Shown here one piece after another: positions 60,322 through 64,000 of a stretch of 64,000 nt of DNA; position 1 is the stretch's first letter, and each line of letters begins with the position of its first letter. The notes beneath the pieces are model-generated. The model made no database searches and had not been told where the DNA came from. It was given only the letters and a program-made list of their open reading frames with translations. A program made the translations under genes and the position numbers. Source of the stretch: Hyphomonas johnsonii MHS-2 (GTDB lineage: Bacteria; Pseudomonadota; Alphaproteobacteria; Caulobacterales; Hyphomonadaceae); NCBI RefSeq assembly GCF_000685275.1, contig NZ_ARYK01000011.1:26531-90530 (forward strand), written 5' to 3'.

Positions 60322-63069
60322 ATGGATATGAAAATTGTTAAGCAAGAAGGTGTGCTAACCAAGCGGCTTTTGCTGTCTACGGCGATGACGCTCGGGCTGT
60401 CGTGCATGTTTGCAGGCGGTATGCAGGCGCAAGAGGTAGGCGAGGTTGTTGCTGTACAAACCGAACCGGAAGAAGACAGTGTGTCGACGCAGAAAAAGGT
60501 GGTAGTCACGGGCAGCCGGATTCAGCGCCTGGACCTGACAAGCGTCGGCCCGATTTCGGTACTGGACAATGAAGACATTTATGGTTTGGGGATCACAAAT
60601 GTCGAAGAGTTGCTTCAAACACAATCTTTCTCGGCTGGCTTTGCTGGCAACTCAAATGCCGCCTATTGGGTGGCGGGGGGCTGGGGCACCGCGCAGGTAA
60701 ACCTTCGCGGTCTTGGCTCTAACCGGACACTGGTGCTGTTGAACGGACGCAGAGTGGTCGCCGGTGGTTCGGGCGCGAACAGCTCGGTCGATCTGAACAT
60801 GATACCCGTCTCGATGCTGGAACGCGTAGAGGTGCTTAAAGACGGCGCTTCGGCGGTCTATGGTGCAGATGCGGTGGCAGGTGTTGTCAACCTGATCACC
60901 AAGGATCGGTTCGAAGGTTTCAAGCTGGATACGAAGTTTGGTATCTCTGACGAAGGGGATGCGGAAGAATACCTGGTCGATCTGACCTGGGGCGTCGCCA
61001 GCGAACGCGGTAGTCTCCTGTTCAGCGCCAACTATCAGAATAACAAAGCTGCTCCACTTGATACTCGGGCGCCGTGTTCGCTTGCCGATACTGACGGAGA
61101 CGGCGACCTCGAGTGCACGTCGGGCAGTTCGAGCACGGCTGGTGGTCGCGCCGTTTTTGCGAATGGCGATCAGATCAACTTTATCGGCGGCGATGCATAT
61201 GAGCCGTTTAACATTGCCGCGCATGGTTTCAATTCTAACCCGTTCTTCAACGCGTCAAACCCAGTAGAGCGGGTGACCTTTGGCGCGGTAGGAAAATATG
61301 AACTTACTGACTCCATCAACTTCTTCAGTGAAGCTCTGTTCAACTGGAGAACATCGAACCAGCCAGGTTCGCCAGCAACGCTGAGCGACATCGCATTCGA
61401 CGCCTCGCACCCGACAAATCCGACCGGACAGGATATTACGCTGCTGCGTCGCCGCACTGCGGAATTTGGTGCGCGCCAGTTTGAGCAGGATGTTTCGACG
61501 TGGCGCTTGGTTGCAGGCATTGAAGGCGATCTCTTTGATGGTTGGAACTATGACGTAGCGTTCAACTGGGGCCGGAACACGGCTGTTGATGCCTTGCAGA
61601 ATAATATCAATACGCGTCGCCTCGGTGAGGCGCTCGATCCTGCTCTTTGCGGAACGAGCGGAATTCCGTGTGCAGACATACTGGGCGAGGGGGATCTGAC
61701 AGCTGAAGTCGGCGACTATATTCTCATGAACCAGCGCGATACGGGTGGAAACGAGCAAATCAGCTTTAGCGGAAACATTGCTGGGGCGCTGTTCGATCTT
61801 CCTGCCGGACCGCTCGGCTTTGCCGCCGGGTTCGAGTATCGTGAAGACAAGGGTTGGATTGAGCCCGATTCCCTGCTGGTCGCAGGCGATGCACTTGGCA
61901 ATGCCCAAGACCCAGTCAGCGGTTCCATTGAGGCGCAGGAACTGTATGCGGAGGTCAATGTGCCGGTCGTTCGCGGTGTGCCGATGATTGAATCGCTCGA
62001 TCTCGATCTTGCCCTGCGCTACTCGGACTATGATCTCTTCGGATCGGATTCAAACTACAAGGTTGGCGTCAACTGGCAGATCATTCCTGATCTCAAGATC
62101 CGGGGAACATATTCGACTGCGTTTCGCGTTCCCAGCGTGACGGAGCTTTTCTCCGGCGTAAGTGAGGGCCAGATTCCGACTGCCGACCCATGCTCCAACT
62201 GGGCGAGCCTAGATCCCGCAAGTGTCGTCTATCAAAACTGCCAGGCCGCTGGTGTGCCGACCACCTATACGCAATTCGGGTCGGCTATTCTCACGGACAG
62301 GGGCGGCAACATCAATCTTGAGCCTGAAGACGCAACAACCTTCACTGTTGGTGCCGTGGTCCAACCCAGATTTGCCCCCGGTCTGTCATTTACGGTCGAC
62401 TATTTCGATATCGATATCCAGGACGCTATTCGCCAGACATCCGGTTCTGCCAAACTCGCGTCCTGCTACACGTCTGTCGGCCTGTCGCATCCATTTTGTG
62501 GGCCGACTCATCACTCGCGCAATAGCCTGACAGGCGACATTAACTTCCTGTCTGCTCAAAGCGCGAATACCGGTGACGAGGTTATGACTGGCATTGATTT
62601 CAGCGCTACATATGATTTCTCTGCCTTCGCGTTCAACCATTCGGTGGCCTTTCAGGCGACGCATCTGATGAAATATGAAGTCAGCGCGTTCGAGGGCGAT
62701 ACACCATTCGTCTATGATGGCGGTGTCGGGTGCTGCGATGGTGGCTATCCCGAATGGCGGGCAAACGCCTCATGGACGGCCAGAAATGATCGCCTGACTG
62801 GCGTATACAACGTCCAGGTAATTGGTTCAGCTACCGACTATTTTGGCGCGCCAGGAGCGGTCGGAACGGATATTGACGCGGTGCTCTATCACAATGCGCA
62901 GGGCAGCTATCAGGTCAATGACCAACTCAAGCTTAGCGCCGGTGTCGACAACCTGTTCGACAAGAAAGCTCCGTACGTCCGCTCCTGGTCTGACGGCAAT
63001 ACAGATACCATGACCTATTCTCTGTTGGGGCGGTATTTCTACGCTCGCGCAACATGGGTTCTGGAATAG
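60322..63069 (+). CDS. TonB-dependent outer-membrane receptor
   Basis: A 915-aa receptor. ATG 60322 has AGGAG eight bases upstream; a GTG at 60316 is in frame. The signal peptide ends near MFAGGMQAQ. The TonB-box-like KKVVVTGSRI leads into the plug (GLGITNVEELLQ, VNLRGLGSNRTLVLLNGRR, VEVLKDGASAVYGADAVAGVVNLIT). The barrel runs to RATWVLE. Some loops contain Cys pairs (CSLADTDGDGDLEC, CGTSGIPC, GVGCCDGG), so extracellular disulfides are likely. It belongs to the iron-complex/oar-like group by motif. The shared operator suggests control by the BlaI/M56 pair, and a HupE/UreJ-like gene follows. Confidence 0.92.
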   Translation: MDMKIVKQEGVLTKRLLLSTAMTLGLSCMFAGGMQAQEVGEVVAVQTEPEEDSVSTQKKVVVTGSRIQRLDLTSVGPISVLDNEDIYGLGITNVEELLQTQSFSAGFAGNSNAAYWVAGGWGTAQVNLRGLGSNRTLVLLNGRRVVAGGSGANSSVDLNMIPVSMLERVEVLKDGASAVYGADAVAGVVNLITKDRFEGFKLDTKFGISDEGDAEEYLVDLTWGVASERGSLLFSANYQNNKAAPLDTRAPCSLADTDGDGDLECTSGSSSTAGGRAVFANGDQINFIGGDAYEPFNIAAHGFNSNPFFNASNPVERVTFGAVGKYELTDSINFFSEALFNWRTSNQPGSPATLSDIAFDASHPTNPTGQDITLLRRRTAEFGARQFEQDVSTWRLVAGIEGDLFDGWNYDVAFNWGRNTAVDALQNNINTRRLGEALDPALCGTSGIPCADILGEGDLTAEVGDYILMNQRDTGGNEQISFSGNIAGALFDLPAGPLGFAAGFEYREDKGWIEPDSLLVAGDALGNAQDPVSGSIEAQELYAEVNVPVVRGVPMIESLDLDLALRYSDYDLFGSDSNYKVGVNWQIIPDLKIRGTYSTAFRVPSVTELFSGVSEGQIPTADPCSNWASLDPASVVYQNCQAAGVPTTYTQFGSAILTDRGGNINLEPEDATTFTVGAVVQPRFAPGLSFTVDYFDIDIQDAIRQTSGSAKLASCYTSVGLSHPFCGPTHHSRNSLTGDINFLSAQSANTGDEVMTGIDFSATYDFSAFAFNHSVAFQATHLMKYEVSAFEGDTPFVYDGGVGCCDGGYPEWRANASWTARNDRLTGVYNVQVIGSATDYFGAPGAVGTDIDAVLYHNAQGSYQVNDQLKLSAGVDNLFDKKAPYVRSWSDGNTDTMTYSLLGRYFYARATWVLE

Positions 63070-63082
63070 TCCTCTCAGCTAG

Positions 63083-63121
63083 CCCTACGCCGGGACGAGG
63101 CAATCTCGTGACGGCGTAGGG
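63083..63121 (+). terminator. Hairpin terminator after the TonB receptor
   Basis: CCCTACGCCG (63083-63092) pairs perfectly with CGGCGTAGGG (63112-63121). An inner CGAG/CTCG pair extends the stem. It starts 13 bp past the receptor stop and is followed by CCTTTCG, a weak T tract. Confidence 0.7.
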
Positions 63122-63169
63122 CCTTTCGACACCAAAGCACACCATACATAAATTATACTGGAGTAAAAA

Positions 63170-64000
63170 ATGTTACTTAAGCGAGTGACGAAATTGGCGC
63201 CGCTACTCGCCTTTCTCGCGGTCTATGCGCCGATGTCGAGCGCCCATGGAATTTCGGAGGAAGCCCGACGACGCATGATCGAAGGCGGCGACCTTCAGTA
63301 CCTTATTCTTGGTGCTGAACACATGATCACTGGCTATGATCACCTTCTTTTCCTGTTTGGTGTGATGTTCTTTCTCACCAGTTTTTCGTCGATACTGAGA
63401 TTTGTGACTGCATTCACGATAGGCCATACGATCACATTGATATCGGCAACCTATCTTGGCATTACGACCAACTACTATTTCGTAGATGCAATCATCGCGC
63501 TGACAGTGATCTACAAGGGATTTGAAAACCTCAATGGTTTTCCAAAACTGTTCGGTACGAAATCGCCCAACCTCGTGATGATGGTGCTGATCTTTGGGCT
63601 GATTCACGGATTCGGATTGTCGACGCGCCTACAGCAGTTGCCTATACGTGAAGATTCCGGCCTGCTGATGCATATTTTGTCCTTCAATGTTGGCGTCGAA
63701 TTCGGACAGATTGCTGCGTTGGCTGTCATGTGGGTTGTTCTTGGGTTTCTGAGGCGCACCAAGTTTTTCAATTTGGCGAGCGTATACATAAACGTGGCGC
63801 TCATGTTTGCTGGCTTTGTTCTTTTCATAATGCAGATGCATGGTGTATTTCACACAACTATGGCCGAGGATTATCCGATCAGCCGGGATGATCACATTCA
63901 TGCCCATCTGGAAATGGAAGCTAGCGGTGGCCGGCAGACCCGTGATCAGACCAGTGCAGTTTCTGCACCGGTGCCCTCAGCAGAAACCGCCCAATCGGCG
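63170..64000 (+). CDS. HupE/UreJ-family membrane protein (3' end beyond window)
   Basis: 277 codons are visible with no stop. ATG 63170 has GGAG seven bases upstream. A signal-like start ends MSSAHG. Then come the family motifs: GAEHMITGYDHLLFLFG (48-64), FTIGHTITL (83-91), IFGLIHGFGLS (about 141-151) and FNVGVEFGQIA (about 171-181), spread over six or so helices. The conserved His/Asp residues are thought to bind a metal in this HupE_UreJ_2 group. After the last helix a His/Met-containing tail follows (MQMHGVFH; DDHIHAHLEM), also suggestive of metal binding. Location behind a TonB receptor fits a metal-uptake pathway, but the metal is not known. Confidence 0.85.
   Translation, partial: MLLKRVTKLAPLLAFLAVYAPMSSAHGISEEARRRMIEGGDLQYLILGAEHMITGYDHLLFLFGVMFFLTSFSSILRFVTAFTIGHTITLISATYLGITTNYYFVDAIIALTVIYKGFENLNGFPKLFGTKSPNLVMMVLIFGLIHGFGLSTRLQQLPIREDSGLLMHILSFNVGVEFGQIAALAVMWVVLGFLRRTKFFNLASVYINVALMFAGFVLFIMQMHGVFHTTMAEDYPISRDDHIHAHLEMEASGGRQTRDQTSAVSAPVPSAETAQSA

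Noticed and set aside
1..64000. CRISPR array, rRNA operon, prophage or replication origin
   Set aside because: No regularly spaced repeats, rRNA sequence, phage structural genes or dnaA/parAB-type cluster was seen.

Overview
The window looks like a chromosomal segment of an aerobic, probably aquatic alphaproteobacterium of the Caulobacterales/Hyphomonadaceae/Parvularculaceae type. The evidence is a high-GC genome, two very large TonB-dependent receptors, and a Caulobacter-like bacterial ceramide (sphingolipid) gene set in the same internal order as in Caulobacter (serine palmitoyltransferase, ACP, ceramide reductase, acyl-AMP ligase). Lineage is inferred from gene content only. No rRNA, complete tRNA or CRISPR array is visible.

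Layout. (a) 0-7 kb: the tail of an unidentified gene, a lipoprotein-type formylglycine-generating enzyme, then a leftward catabolic operon (LysM-like small protein, 82-aa protein, D-aminoacylase-type amidohydrolase, epoxide-hydrolase-like enzyme, FAD oxidoreductase, TetR regulator). A strong palindrome sits just upstream of its first gene. (b) 7-7.9 kb: apparently non-coding. (c) 7.9-23.8 kb: a sphingolipid supercluster. Leftward: a CDP-alcohol phosphotransferase, HAD phosphatase and sugar/polyol-phosphate nucleotidylyltransferase; a second nucleotidylyltransferase with the ceramide N-acyltransferase candidate and a secreted DUF2141 protein; the core spt-acp-cerR-ligase operon; and a flippase. 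Rightward: a four-gene translationally coupled operon of two LptF/LptG-like permeases, a lipid kinase and a TAM41-like nucleotidyltransferase. Together these suggest ceramide synthesis, head-group attachment (possibly through CDP-ceramide) and export to the outer membrane.

(d) 24-36.5 kb: a beta-keto-acid cleavage enzyme/aminotransferase pair divergent from a LysR regulator with a near-perfect, apparently leaderless promoter. Then come a TonB receptor, alpha/beta hydrolase, M14 carboxypeptidase, gamma-glutamyltransferase and dicarboxylate/amino-acid symporter, a peptide or gamma-glutamyl scavenging set, followed by a SnoaL-like protein. (e) 36.5-46.5 kb: an accessory region with IS6-like fossils, a ferredoxin remnant, a three-domain methyltransferase/glycosyltransferase and a CmcI-like methyltransferase. 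It also holds a two-component system with two small secreted proteins that share a palindromic upstream motif. (f) 46.5-56.5 kb: a copper/silver-type RND efflux operon (Cys-rich protein, cusC, cusB, cusA, cusF-like) followed by two PepSY membrane proteins, one fused to an NqrF-like NADH reductase. (g) 57.4-64 kb: a BlaI/M56 peptidase pair, an outer-membrane protein and a TonB receptor whose promoters share a 23-bp motif, ending in a HupE/UreJ-like membrane protein that runs off the window.

Five remnants of one IS6-like element (about 24.05, 36.7, 40.6, 46.1 and 56.6 kb), all in the same orientation, punctuate the right two thirds. None carries an intact transposase.
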